64,000 nt of DNA from Mycobacterium sp. ITM-2016-00316 (GTDB lineage Bacteria; Actinomycetota; Actinomycetes; Mycobacteriales; Mycobacteriaceae), in assembly GCF_002968335.2 (NCBI RefSeq), contig NZ_CP134398.1, positions 1,302,001 through 1,366,000 of the forward strand, read 5' to 3'. The notes below the pieces were generated by a model. It was not told where the DNA came from. It ran no database searches and saw nothing but the letters and a program-made list of their open reading frames with translations. Below are positions 10,292 through 16,180 of this stretch, piece by piece. A program made the position numbers and the translations under genes. Every line of letters starts with the position of its first letter. Position 1 is the stretch's first letter.

Positions 10292-10651
10292 GTGCGCGCG
10301 GAACCGAGAGTCAGACGGGACGACCCCGAGGTGCGCTCGGCTATCCGCTTCTGTCTGGTGACGGCCACGCTCGGTGTGCTGTTCCTTATCCTGGCTGCCG
10401 CGCTTACCAGGGGCTGCCACAGTGCCGTCGTCGACTCCGTGACGTGTGGGCGCCCGCAACGCCTCGCACTGGCCCTGGGGGCGCCGGTGATCTTGTTCGG
10501 CGGCGGAGTCCACGCGTTCCTGCAGACCTATCGAACCTGGAAGCGCCGGCAGACATGGTGGGCCTGGCAGGGTGCCGGCTGGTTCCTGATGCTGCTGATG
10601 ATGACGGTGCTGACCATGAGCCTTCCGGCGCTCGCGGGGTTCGGCGGATGA
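10292..10651 (+). CDS. small membrane protein, function unknown
   Basis: A 119-residue protein with three predicted membrane segments: CLVTATLGVLFLILAAAL, LALALGAPVILFGGGVHAFL and FLMLLMMTVLTMSL. Between them is a Cys-containing loop (RGCHS...VTCGRP), and the last two are joined by a basic/Trp-rich cytoplasmic stretch (WKRRQTWWAWQ). I do not recognise the family. GTG 10292 has GGAG nine bases upstream. GTG 10283 is also in frame but lacks spacing for that site. A SigF-like promoter precedes it, and it sits among other small stress-associated membrane proteins. Confidence 0.7.
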   Translation: MRAEPRVRRDDPEVRSAIRFCLVTATLGVLFLILAAALTRGCHSAVVDSVTCGRPQRLALALGAPVILFGGGVHAFLQTYRTWKRRQTWWAWQGAGWFLMLLMMTVLTMSLPALAGFGG

Positions 10652-10734
10652 CGGCGTTCGGCCGCAGCAAAGGACGCACCGTCCTACTCTTGACATAGCC
10701 CGGTAACGGGTCAGGTTGGGGAGAAGGAGACGCC

Positions 10735-11043
10735 ATGAGAGGCCCCAAAGATCCTGTAGACCACACCCGCACGACCCGCACGCATGCCGGCGAGTCCATG
10801 AAAGACAACGTGATCATGCCCGCGCTGATCGTGATCGGCGTGGCCCTCGTACTGTTCGTCGGCTGCCTGGCCGCCTTCGCCACCCGGCACCATGATGTCG
10901 GCCTGATGCTCGGCTCGCTCTCGGCGGCAGGCTTCATCATCGGAGCGCTGTGGATGGCGGTCGAACACGTCCGGGTGCGCCGCATCGAGGAACGTTGGTA
11001 TGCAGAGCATCCCGAGGTCACCCGGCAGCGGCCGGCCAGCTAG
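10735..11043 (+). CDS. usfY: UsfY family protein
   Basis: A 102-residue protein with the UsfY layout. The soluble N-terminus (KDPVDHTRTTRTHAGES) is followed by two membrane segments (ALIVIGVALVLFVGCLAAF and LMLGSLSAAGFIIGALWMAV) and the tail RIEERWYAEHPEVTRQR. In M. tuberculosis usfY lies immediately upstream of rsbW-sigF. Here it is almost 5 kb away with other small genes in between. GAAGGAG is seven bases before the ATG. I could not find a good SigF -10/-35 pair directly upstream. Its function is unknown. Confidence 0.82.
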   Translation: MRGPKDPVDHTRTTRTHAGESMKDNVIMPALIVIGVALVLFVGCLAAFATRHHDVGLMLGSLSAAGFIIGALWMAVEHVRVRRIEERWYAEHPEVTRQRPAS

Positions 11044-11058
11044 CCCCGAACGCGGAAA

Positions 11059-11090
11059 GGCCCAGCCCCGCGGGGGAGCTGGGCTGGGCC
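11059..11090. terminator. bidirectional hairpin terminator between usfY and csbD-like gene
   Basis: GGCCCAGC (11059-11066) and GCTGGGCC (11083-11090) form a perfect 8-base stem between two convergent genes. There is no T-tract, as is usual for mycobacterial terminators. Confidence 0.6.
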
Positions 11091-11104
11091 GGTCCGGTGG
11101 GCCG

Positions 11105-11341
11105 CTACTGCTCGGCCTTCTGGCGTCCCTCGGCGGCATCGGCGCCGGCGCGAGCGCTCTCGGCTTCGGCTTCCTTCTTGGCCACATCGCGTTCGGCGTC
11201 GGCCTTGTCCTGCTGGGCCTGGCCTTCACGGGTGAGGTCATCGCGGCCCGTGACGGAGCCGACGGCTTCCTTGGCCTTGCCTTTGACGTCTTCGACCATG
11301 CCGCTGACGCCGGATTCGGGACCTGTCTTCTTGTCAGTCAT
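11105..11341 (-). CDS. CsbD-like stress protein
   Basis: A 78-residue, highly charged, cysteine-free protein. It contains the CsbD-family core (VEDVKGKAKEAVGSVTGRDD) followed by a long Ala/Glu/Lys helical tail. CsbD proteins are strongly induced by general stress sigma factors in many bacteria, with unknown biochemical function. AAAGG lies six bases before ATG 11341. A SigF-like promoter (GTTT-N16-GGGAAG) lies 51-76 bases upstream on the same strand. It is divergent from the next small gene, which has a better SigF motif. Confidence 0.85.
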   Translation of the reverse strand: MTDKKTGPESGVSGMVEDVKGKAKEAVGSVTGRDDLTREGQAQQDKADAERDVAKKEAEAESARAGADAAEGRQKAEQ

Positions 11342-11391
11342 GTTCAACCTTTCCGCTACGGGAGTGGATTGGTGTCCCGCACCACCTGAGG

Positions 11392-11417
11392 CTTCCCGAG
11401 GGCCCGGTGTATGAAAC
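11392..11417 (-). promoter_or_regulatory. SigF-like promoter GTTT-N16-GGGAAG for the CsbD-like gene
   Basis: Read on the minus strand, GTTT is at 11417-11414 and GGGAAG at 11397-11392, with a 16-base spacer. The -10 departs from GGGTAT at two positions. Its placement in front of a CsbD gene, a typical general-stress target, supports it. Confidence 0.4.
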
Positions 11418-11452
11418 ATCGACCGGGGCGCCCAAATCCGGCCCGCGAACGA

Positions 11453-11479
11453 GGTTTGACGGGAACGTCAAAGGGGTAC
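11453..11479 (+). promoter_or_regulatory. SigF-like promoter GGTTT-N16-GGGTAC
   Basis: GGTTT at 11453-11457 and GGGTAC at 11474-11479 are separated by 16 bases. This is one of the two best matches in the window to the mycobacterial SigF consensus. It lies 38 bases before the ATG of the 77-residue protein. Confidence 0.6.
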
Positions 11480-11517
11480 CCGTCGTCTGCATTCATCCAA
11501 GGCAATTGGAGGCTTCC

Positions 11518-11751
11518 ATGGGACGCGGACTCATCGGCACGCTCGTGTTGATCTGGTTGTTGATCGGAGTGTTCGCGGCGTTTCAGCGCGACTACTTCGA
11601 CAGTGGGGCTGCCAACTGTGCAACCGCCGGGACCATCGCGCTGACCGTGGTCGCCGGGCCACTCAACTACGGCGGCGTCAACCCCAAAGTGACGGATTGC
11701 AAACTGCCGGAACCCAGTTCGATGGGACCGATGGAAATGAGGGCGTCGTGA
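11518..11751 (+). CDS. small single-pass membrane protein
   Basis: A 77-residue protein with one N-terminal membrane segment (LIGTLVLIWLLIGVFAAF), then RDYFDSG, two cysteines and a Gly/Pro-rich tail. Similar short proteins are common in mycobacteria without assigned function. Start ATG 11518 is fixed by GGAGG five bases upstream. The stop overlaps the next gene's GTG by four bases, making a two-gene unit under the SigF-like promoter at 11453-11479. Confidence 0.8.
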   Translation: MGRGLIGTLVLIWLLIGVFAAFQRDYFDSGAANCATAGTIALTVVAGPLNYGGVNPKVTDCKLPEPSSMGPMEMRAS

Positions 11752-11903
11752 TCGTTGTCGGAGCAATACTGCTGATTCTCGGACTCGTGCTGGATGTCTA
11801 TCTGCTGTGGGTGATCGGTGTCGTGCTGCTGGTCGTCGGAGCCGTCTTCTGGGCGCTCGGTGCGATCGGTCGGCCGGTCGCCGGCAGGCGCGCCTGGTAC
11901 TAG
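11748..11903 (+). CDS. DUF6131 family mini membrane protein
   Basis: A 51-residue protein made almost entirely of two hydrophobic helices (GAILLILGLVLDVYLLW and IGVVLLVVGAVFWALGAIG). It ends in a basic/aromatic tail (RRAWY). This is the DUF6131 pattern found in actinobacteria. GTG 11748 overlaps the previous stop (GTGA), so translation is coupled. A role in membrane stress is a guess based only on the SigF-like promoter ahead of the pair. Confidence 0.75.
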   Translation: MIVVGAILLILGLVLDVYLLWVIGVVLLVVGAVFWALGAIGRPVAGRRAWY

Positions 11904-11937
11904 CGGACCGGGACTTACGACGACCGACGAGGTCGAC

Positions 11938-12483
11938 GTGGATCACCTGGAGCAGGACCGCCGTTGGAACGAACACGCTCGTCACGAGACGAGTGCGCAA
12001 AGGCTGGACCGTAACTGGTCCAGCCTTTTGCAGGAGCTGAGGGTGGTGCAGACCGGAGTTCAGCTCCTGACGGGTCTGCTGCTGACCCTGCCGTTCCACG
12101 ACGGTTTCGAGGATCTGCGTCCCGAACTGCGGATCGTCTACCTGGTCACGGTGTCCTGCTCGATCGGTGCGACGGTGTTGCTGATCGCGCCGATCGGCAT
12201 TCACCGACTGCTGTTCCGTCGCCATCGGCTGGACATCGTCGTGTTGACCGCGCACCGACTGGCCTACGCCGGCATCCTGCTACTGGCACTCACCCTGTCC
12301 GGTGTGATGGTGCTGATCTTCGGGGCGGTGCTCGATGTATGGGCCGGGGTCTTGGCGGGCACGCTCACCGGGGCGGGCATCGTGGCCTTCTGGCTGGTCT
12401 TGCCGGTGGCCCTCCGCGTTCGGGCCGGGACACCCGAAGCCCGGAGCGCCGAGGACCGGTCGCCGCGTTTGCCCACGGGGTGA
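11938..12483 (+). CDS. DUF6328 family membrane protein
   Basis: A 181-residue protein. The N-terminal amphipathic region RLDRNWSSLLQELRVVQTGV is followed by four membrane segments. These include LLTGLLLTLPF, IVYLVTVSCSIGATVLLIAPIG, LAYAGILLLALTLSGVMVLI and an Ala/Gly-rich fourth helix. This is the DUF6328 arrangement, with no known function. GTG 11938 is weakly supported by GAGG upstream. It may be read through from the preceding pair, 34 bases away. A near-perfect RNA hairpin followed by T residues lies inside its 5' coding part (11999-12028). Confidence 0.75.
   Translation: MDHLEQDRRWNEHARHETSAQRLDRNWSSLLQELRVVQTGVQLLTGLLLTLPFHDGFEDLRPELRIVYLVTVSCSIGATVLLIAPIGIHRLLFRRHRLDIVVLTAHRLAYAGILLLALTLSGVMVLIFGAVLDVWAGVLAGTLTGAGIVAFWLVLPVALRVRAGTPEARSAEDRSPRLPTG
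11999..12028 (+). other. strong hairpin with T-run inside the DUF6328 coding sequence
   Basis: AGGCTGGACC (12001-12010) pairs perfectly with GGTCCAGCCT (12017-12026) across a 6-base loop. Two further A-T pairs extend it, and it runs into TTTT. It looks like an intrinsic terminator or attenuator, but it lies about 20 codons into a conserved reading frame. Confidence 0.5.
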
Positions 12484-12500
12484 ACGGGTATGCGGGGGCC

Positions 12501-13484
12501 ATGACCAGATTCGGATACACCTTGATGACCGAGCAGGCTGGTCCGAAAGATCTTGTTCGCCATGCGGTTTCCGCCGAACAGGTCGGTTTCGACTTCGAGG
12601 TCTGCAGTGATCACTATTCGCCATGGCTGGCGGCTCAGGGCCACGCGCCCAACGCCTGGCCGGTGCTGGGCGCGGTGGCTCATGCCACCGCCGAAGTGAA
12701 CCTGTACTCCTATGTGACCTGCCCGACCATGCGGTATCACCCCGCGGTGGTCGCGCAGCAGGCCGCGACCCTGCAGATTCTCGCCGACGGCAGGTTTACG
12801 CTCGGACTGGGCAGCGGAGAGAACCTCAACGAGCACGTCGTGGGAAGGGGCTGGCCCACCGCGGGCCGCCGGCTGGACATGCTCGCCGAGGCGATCAAGC
12901 TCATTCGCGAATTGTTCAGCGGGGAGTTGGTGGACTTCCGTGGCGAGTTCTTCACCGTCGAATCCGCACGACTGTGGGATCTTCCGCAGGTGCCGGTGGG
13001 TTTGGCGGTCGCGATGGCAGGTGAGCGGGCTGTCGGGCAACTGGCCGTGCTGTCCGACCATCTCATCGATACCGCACCGGATGTCGATGTCGTGCAGGGC
13101 TGGCATACCGAACGACAGGGCATGGGCCTGACCGAGGGCCGAGTCATCGGACAGCTGCCCATCTGCTGGGATCCCGACCGCGATGATGCGATAGCCCGTG
13201 CTCACGATCAGTTCAGGTGGTTTGCCGGCGGGTGGCCGGTCAACGCCGACCTGCCCACCCCGGCAGGCTTCGCCGCGGCCACCAAATTCGTCCGGCCGGA
13301 CGACGTGGCATCGGCGATACCGTGCGGGCCCGATCTCGACGCCATCGTCGACGCGGTGCGACCCTACCGGGACGCCGGTTTCACCGATATCGCGCTGGTC
13401 CAGATCGGTGGGGACACCCAGGATCAGTTTCTGTCCGAGGCGGCCAAACCTCTGCTCACCGCCTTGCGCTCGGAACTGGGATGA
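12501..13484 (+). CDS. F420-dependent LLM-class oxidoreductase (FGD-like)
   Basis: A 327-residue TIM-barrel protein of the luciferase-like monooxygenase superfamily, in the subgroup near F420-dependent glucose-6-phosphate dehydrogenase. The visible core is FGYTLMTEQAGPKDLV, CSDHYSPWLAAQGHAPNAW, ATLQILADGRFTLGLGSGEN and GWPTAGRRLDML. Such enzymes move hydride between coenzyme F420 and varied substrates, and the substrate here cannot be told. The ATG at 12501 is 17 bases after the previous stop. The stop overlaps the methyltransferase start, so the two form an operon. Confidence 0.88.
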   Translation: MTRFGYTLMTEQAGPKDLVRHAVSAEQVGFDFEVCSDHYSPWLAAQGHAPNAWPVLGAVAHATAEVNLYSYVTCPTMRYHPAVVAQQAATLQILADGRFTLGLGSGENLNEHVVGRGWPTAGRRLDMLAEAIKLIRELFSGELVDFRGEFFTVESARLWDLPQVPVGLAVAMAGERAVGQLAVLSDHLIDTAPDVDVVQGWHTERQGMGLTEGRVIGQLPICWDPDRDDAIARAHDQFRWFAGGWPVNADLPTPAGFAAATKFVRPDDVASAIPCGPDLDAIVDAVRPYRDAGFTDIALVQIGGDTQDQFLSEAAKPLLTALRSELG

Positions 13485-14170
13485 GAACGACGATCACCAG
13501 GATGGCGTCGGACTACGCCACCGTGTATCGGCCGCAACAGGATTCGTACCTCTTGGTGCAGGCCCTGCAGCGGGGCGCCCCGGTGGCGGGGCGCCGGGTC
13601 CTGGATCTGTGCTCGGGTAGCGGTGTGGTTGCGATGGCGGCCGTCGGCCTGGACGCCGCCAGTGTCACCGGTTTCGACATCTGCCCGCGCGCCGTGCAGT
13701 ACGCGCGCACCCGCGCGTCGGTGGCCGGTGCACGGATCGACATCCGGCTGGGGTCGTGGACACAGGCGCTGGAATGCGCTCCGTTCGACGTGGTGGCGTG
13801 TAATCCGCCCTCCGTGCCCACTGAGCCCGACAGTGGGGGCGCTGCGGCCGGGGCGTGGGGCGCGCCCAGCACGCCGTGGAACGGTGGACCGGATGGTCGA
13901 CTGATCCTGGATCCGCTCTGTCAGTCCGCCGCAGCCATGCTGGTGGACGGCGGCACACTGCTGTTGGTCCATTCGGAGTTGTCCGATATCGACCGCTCGC
14001 TCGAACAGCTTCGCGGCAGTGGGCTCGACGCCCGCATCATGCTCGACGAGCAGATCCGCTTCGGCGCGGTGCTCGGAGAACAGGCGGCTTGGCTGGAGCG
14101 GACCGGACGCCTGGACAAAGGATGCCGCGAGGAGAAGATCGTCGTCATCCGGGCCGACAAGCCGGCGTGA
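13481..14170 (+). CDS. HemK/PrmC-like class I methyltransferase
   Basis: A 229-residue SAM-dependent methyltransferase. The SAM-binding motif I is VLDLCSGSGVVAMAAVG, motif II includes TGFDICPRAVQYAR, and the NPPS motif (VVACNPPSVP) is typical of N-methylation of amide or amine groups. It lacks the N-terminal helical domain of true PrmC, so the target is uncertain. ATG 13481 overlaps the previous stop by four bases. A hairpin terminator follows. Confidence 0.85.
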   Translation: MRTTITRMASDYATVYRPQQDSYLLVQALQRGAPVAGRRVLDLCSGSGVVAMAAVGLDAASVTGFDICPRAVQYARTRASVAGARIDIRLGSWTQALECAPFDVVACNPPSVPTEPDSGGAAAGAWGAPSTPWNGGPDGRLILDPLCQSAAAMLVDGGTLLLVHSELSDIDRSLEQLRGSGLDARIMLDEQIRFGAVLGEQAAWLERTGRLDKGCREEKIVVIRADKPA

Positions 14171-14190
14171 CGGGGTAGCACCCACAGCAT

Positions 14191-14223
14191 CGCCGGCCCC
14201 ACCCGAAAGGGGTAGGGCCGGCG
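14191..14223. terminator. hairpin terminator between convergent genes
   Basis: CGCCGGCCC (14191-14199) and GGGCCGGCG (14215-14223) form a perfect 9-base GC stem around CACCCGAAAGGGGTA. It lies 21 bases past one stop and 26 from the opposing one. Confidence 0.65.
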
Positions 14224-14248
14224 CGAGGCTCATGTCGTCAGGGCCGCA

Positions 14249-15148
14249 TCAGAGTTGCTTGCGGGCCCTCCGCCAGTGGGATGACAACTGCTCGCCACCC
14301 TGCTCGATGGCGGTCTCCGCCAACTCCGAACCCCGACGGCGCGCCTCTGCGGCCAAGGGTGCGGCCTTATCGGCGCCCTTCTGCAAGACGAGGGCGCTGC
14401 GTTCATAGGCCTCGGCGGCCAGCGGAGCGGCGCGGTCGGCGCCCTTGTGCAGAGCGTGGGCGCTGCGTTCGTAGGCCTGGGCGGCCAACGGCGCGGCCTT
14501 GTCCTCGGCCTTGCGCAGCGCCTTGGCGCTGCGTTCGTACGCGGTGGCGGCCAGCGGTGCGGCCCTGTCTAAGGCCGTTTCGGCGAGTTCGCGGCCACGG
14601 TCCACGCCGGTGTGTACGCCGTGGCTGAGTTTGTCGGCCAACTCCGCATCGATCAGCGCGTCGTGCGAGGACGGCAGTGCGGATGAAACCCGCTCGGCCA
14701 CCCGCCGTCCGGCGCGGCGACCCCGCCAGCCCAGCGACGGCTTCCCGGCCGTGTCGGCGGAGGCCAGCACCAGGCCGCCGATCAGGCTCAGGTCGGTCAG
14801 GAACCCACGGCGTTTCTCGGCCTTGAGCGCCGGATCGTTCTCATCCCAGAACATGTGCTTGCCGAGGTTGCCGGGGATGACGGTGGCCGCCAGCAGCGCC
14901 GAGGCGACCCGCGGTATCCGACCGGTGGCCAGCAACAGACCGCCGCCGATCTGCACGGCGGCATTGATCCGAGCGACGGTGACGGCGTTGTCGGGGATCT
15001 GATCGGCGACCGAACTCGGAAGCGCTTGGGCCGCGTCAAGGGTCGGTTGAACGACCTCGGCGGCGGGCTTCACATCGCGGAGGGCTTCAATTCCCTGTCC
15101 GATGAAGGCGGCTGATAACAGTGGGCGGGCGATTCGACGAACCAACAT
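14249..15148 (-). CDS. DoxX-like membrane protein with a 22-residue repeat tail
   Basis: A 299-residue protein. The N-terminal half (about 1-140) has the DoxX/DUF4126-like membrane domain: VRRIARPLLSAAFIGQGIEA, INAAVQIGGGLLLATGR, a Trp/Asp loop HMFWDENDP and TDLSLIGGLVLASA. The C-terminal half is a charged helix of four tandem 22-residue units (residues 194-281) built on D[RK]AAPLAA.AYERSA. DoxX proteins belong to a redox/quinone-type membrane family without a firm role here. Start ATG 15148 lies just downstream of a SigF-like promoter, close enough for an almost leaderless mRNA. Confidence 0.75.
   Translation of the reverse strand: MLVRRIARPLLSAAFIGQGIEALRDVKPAAEVVQPTLDAAQALPSSVADQIPDNAVTVARINAAVQIGGGLLLATGRIPRVASALLAATVIPGNLGKHMFWDENDPALKAEKRRGFLTDLSLIGGLVLASADTAGKPSLGWRGRRAGRRVAERVSSALPSSHDALIDAELADKLSHGVHTGVDRGRELAETALDRAAPLAATAYERSAKALRKAEDKAAPLAAQAYERSAHALHKGADRAAPLAAEAYERSALVLQKGADKAAPLAAEARRRGSELAETAIEQGGEQLSSHWRRARKQL
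14306..14569 (-). repeat. four tandem 66-base (22-residue) coding repeats
   Basis: Residues 194-281 of the DoxX-like protein are four 22-residue units beginning DRAAPLAA, DKAAPLAA, DRAAPLAA and DKAAPLAA. Three share AYERSA and the fourth has diverged to ARRRGS. The spacing suggests a regular amphipathic helix. Confidence 0.8.
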
Positions 15149-15157
15149 GGCGGTGGA

Positions 15158-15183
15158 GTGCCCAGCGCGAGCCGGATGCAAAC
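15158..15183 (-). promoter_or_regulatory. SigF-like promoter GTTT-N16-GGGCAC for the DoxX-like gene
   Basis: On the minus strand GTTT is at 15183-15180 and GGGCAC at 15163-15158, with a 16-base spacer. The -10 ends nine bases from the ATG, implying a very short or absent leader. Confidence 0.4.
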
Positions 15184-15218
15184 ACGCGACAGCTCGGGTG
15201 TGGTTGGCGCCCAACGCG

Positions 15219-15422
15219 TCAGCTGTGGCGGTCGGGGTCTTCTTCGTCGCCGCCTGGATCGGCGGCGGTGACCTGCTCCTGCCAGTCCGCAGTGCTCGCC
15301 TCCAGCGGGGGGCCGTCCTGGTCGAGTTCCGGGACCTCCCGGTCCGGCACGGTCTCCGCGGCGTCGCGCGACTGTTCGATGGCGTCTGCGGTGGGTACCT
15401 CGTCGGGAACTGGACTCGTCAT
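15219..15422 (-). CDS. small acidic protein, function unknown
   Basis: A 67-residue, strongly acidic, cysteine-free protein that looks intrinsically disordered (rich in Asp, Glu, Pro and Ala; for example DREVPELDQDGPPLEAS). I do not recognise it. The ATG at 15422 comes only nine bases after a good SigF-like -10, suggesting a leaderless message. It is 70 bases upstream of the DoxX-like gene on the same strand and could be co-expressed with it, although that gene has its own SigF-like motif. Confidence 0.6.
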   Translation of the reverse strand: MTSPVPDEVPTADAIEQSRDAAETVPDREVPELDQDGPPLEASTADWQEQVTAADPGGDEEDPDRHS

Positions 15423-15431
15423 GGCAACCGG

Positions 15432-15456
15432 GTACCCCGCACCCCTGGCACGAAAC
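15432..15456 (-). promoter_or_regulatory. SigF-like promoter GTTT-N15-GGGTAC for the small acidic protein
   Basis: On the minus strand GTTT is at 15456-15453 and GGGTAC at 15437-15432, with a 15-base spacer. It matches the SigF consensus well. The ATG is nine bases past the -10. Confidence 0.5.
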
Positions 15457-15518
15457 AGCCGGTGAGGTTTGGAAACCCGCTGTTGGAGGGTACTGACCAC
15501 CGCAGGCTCGTGCGCAGT

Positions 15519-15641
15519 TCAGGCCATCATCGGTCCGAGCATGAGGAACGCCACGGCATACACGCCGATGGCGACGAGGATGACGATGGTCAGCACCACC
15601 GCGACCGCGATGAGAATCCGGCGCAACGTGTTGTTGCTCAT
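15519..15641 (-). CDS. 40-residue single-pass membrane peptide
   Basis: ATG 15641 opens a 40-codon frame ending at TGA 15519. The basic N-terminus MSNNTLRR is followed by one strong membrane helix (ILIAVAVVLTIVILVAIGV) and a Met-rich end (LMLGPMMA). Its composition and hydrophobic periodicity look like a real small membrane protein. No clear ribosome site is present. A possible SigF-like element with GGGTAA ends nine bases upstream, as for the neighbouring small gene. It is divergent from rsbW-sigF. Confidence 0.5.
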   Translation of the reverse strand: MSNNTLRRILIAVAVVLTIVILVAIGVYAVAFLMLGPMMA

Positions 15642-15650
15642 ACAGCAGGA

Positions 15651-15676
15651 TTACCCGGCGCACGTCGCGGTGACAC
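15651..15676 (-). promoter_or_regulatory. weak SigF-like motif GTGT-N16-GGGTAA
   Basis: On the minus strand GTGT is at 15676-15673 and GGGTAA at 15656-15651, with a 16-base spacer. It has one mismatch in the -35 core. It could serve the 40-residue peptide. Confidence 0.25.
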
Positions 15677-15699
15677 CCGTGAGGCGGTGCAGCACCGTT

Positions 15700-15726
15700 G
15701 GTTAGCTACCAGCAGTTGTGGGGTAA
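15700..15726 (+). promoter_or_regulatory. SigF-like autoregulatory promoter of rsbW-sigF
   Basis: GGTTA (15700-15704), a 16-base spacer and GGGTAA (15721-15726) lie 28 bases before the rsbW ATG. Autoregulation of this operon from a SigF promoter is established in M. tuberculosis and expected here. Confidence 0.55.
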
Positions 15727-15754
15727 TCTCCGAGCGGACTCAGCGGGAGGTCAG

Positions 15755-16180
15755 ATGGTGCACGGTACGGGCACGCACGACGGTGCGGTCGTCGGAGACA
15801 GATCGGTTGAACTACGGGTGGCTGCCACCGTGGAGAACCTGGCCGTGCTGCGAGCTCTGGTGTCCGCTGTCGCGACGTTCGAGGATCTGGATTTCGATGC
15901 CGTCTCCGATCTGCGCCTGGCGGTCGACGAGGCCGCGACCCGGTTGATGCGGTCGGCGGCGCCCGGCTCGGCGTTGCTGGTGCGGGTCGAACCGCGCGAG
16001 GACGCGGTGGTGGTTCGCGCGTCGACGACATGTGAGGTCGACGAAGAGACGATTGTGGCGCCCGGCAGCTTCAGCTGGCATGTCCTCAAATCGCTCACCG
16101 ACGAGGTCAGCACCTTCAACGAGGCGAACAACGTGTTCGGGATTTCGCTCACCGCGAGACGAGCGAGCCTGCTGCAGTGA
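15755..16180 (+). CDS. rsbW: RsbW/UsfX, anti-sigma factor for SigF
   Basis: A 141-residue GHKL-fold anti-sigma factor. The hydrophobic N-box helix (AVSDLRLAVDEAATRLMRSA) and the C-terminal SFSWHVLKSLTDEVSTF resemble mycobacterial UsfX. The N-box lacks the Asn that coordinates Mg-ATP in active RsbW kinases, as the mycobacterial homologues also seem to. It probably holds SigF stoichiometrically and is freed by anti-anti-sigma proteins. GGGAGG precedes ATG 15755. The stop overlaps the sigF GTG by four bases, so the pair is made in a coupled ratio. Confidence 0.9.
   Translation: MVHGTGTHDGAVVGDRSVELRVAATVENLAVLRALVSAVATFEDLDFDAVSDLRLAVDEAATRLMRSAAPGSALLVRVEPREDAVVVRASTTCEVDEETIVAPGSFSWHVLKSLTDEVSTFNEANNVFGISLTARRASLLQ

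Noticed and set aside
10681..10734. SigF promoter for usfY
   Set aside because: TTGACA and GGGTCA are present, but the spacing and -35 do not fit either the SigF or the housekeeping pattern well enough to list.
14306..14569. tandem repeats as a CRISPR array
   Set aside because: The 66-base units are coding, have no distinct spacers and keep the reading frame of the DoxX-like protein.
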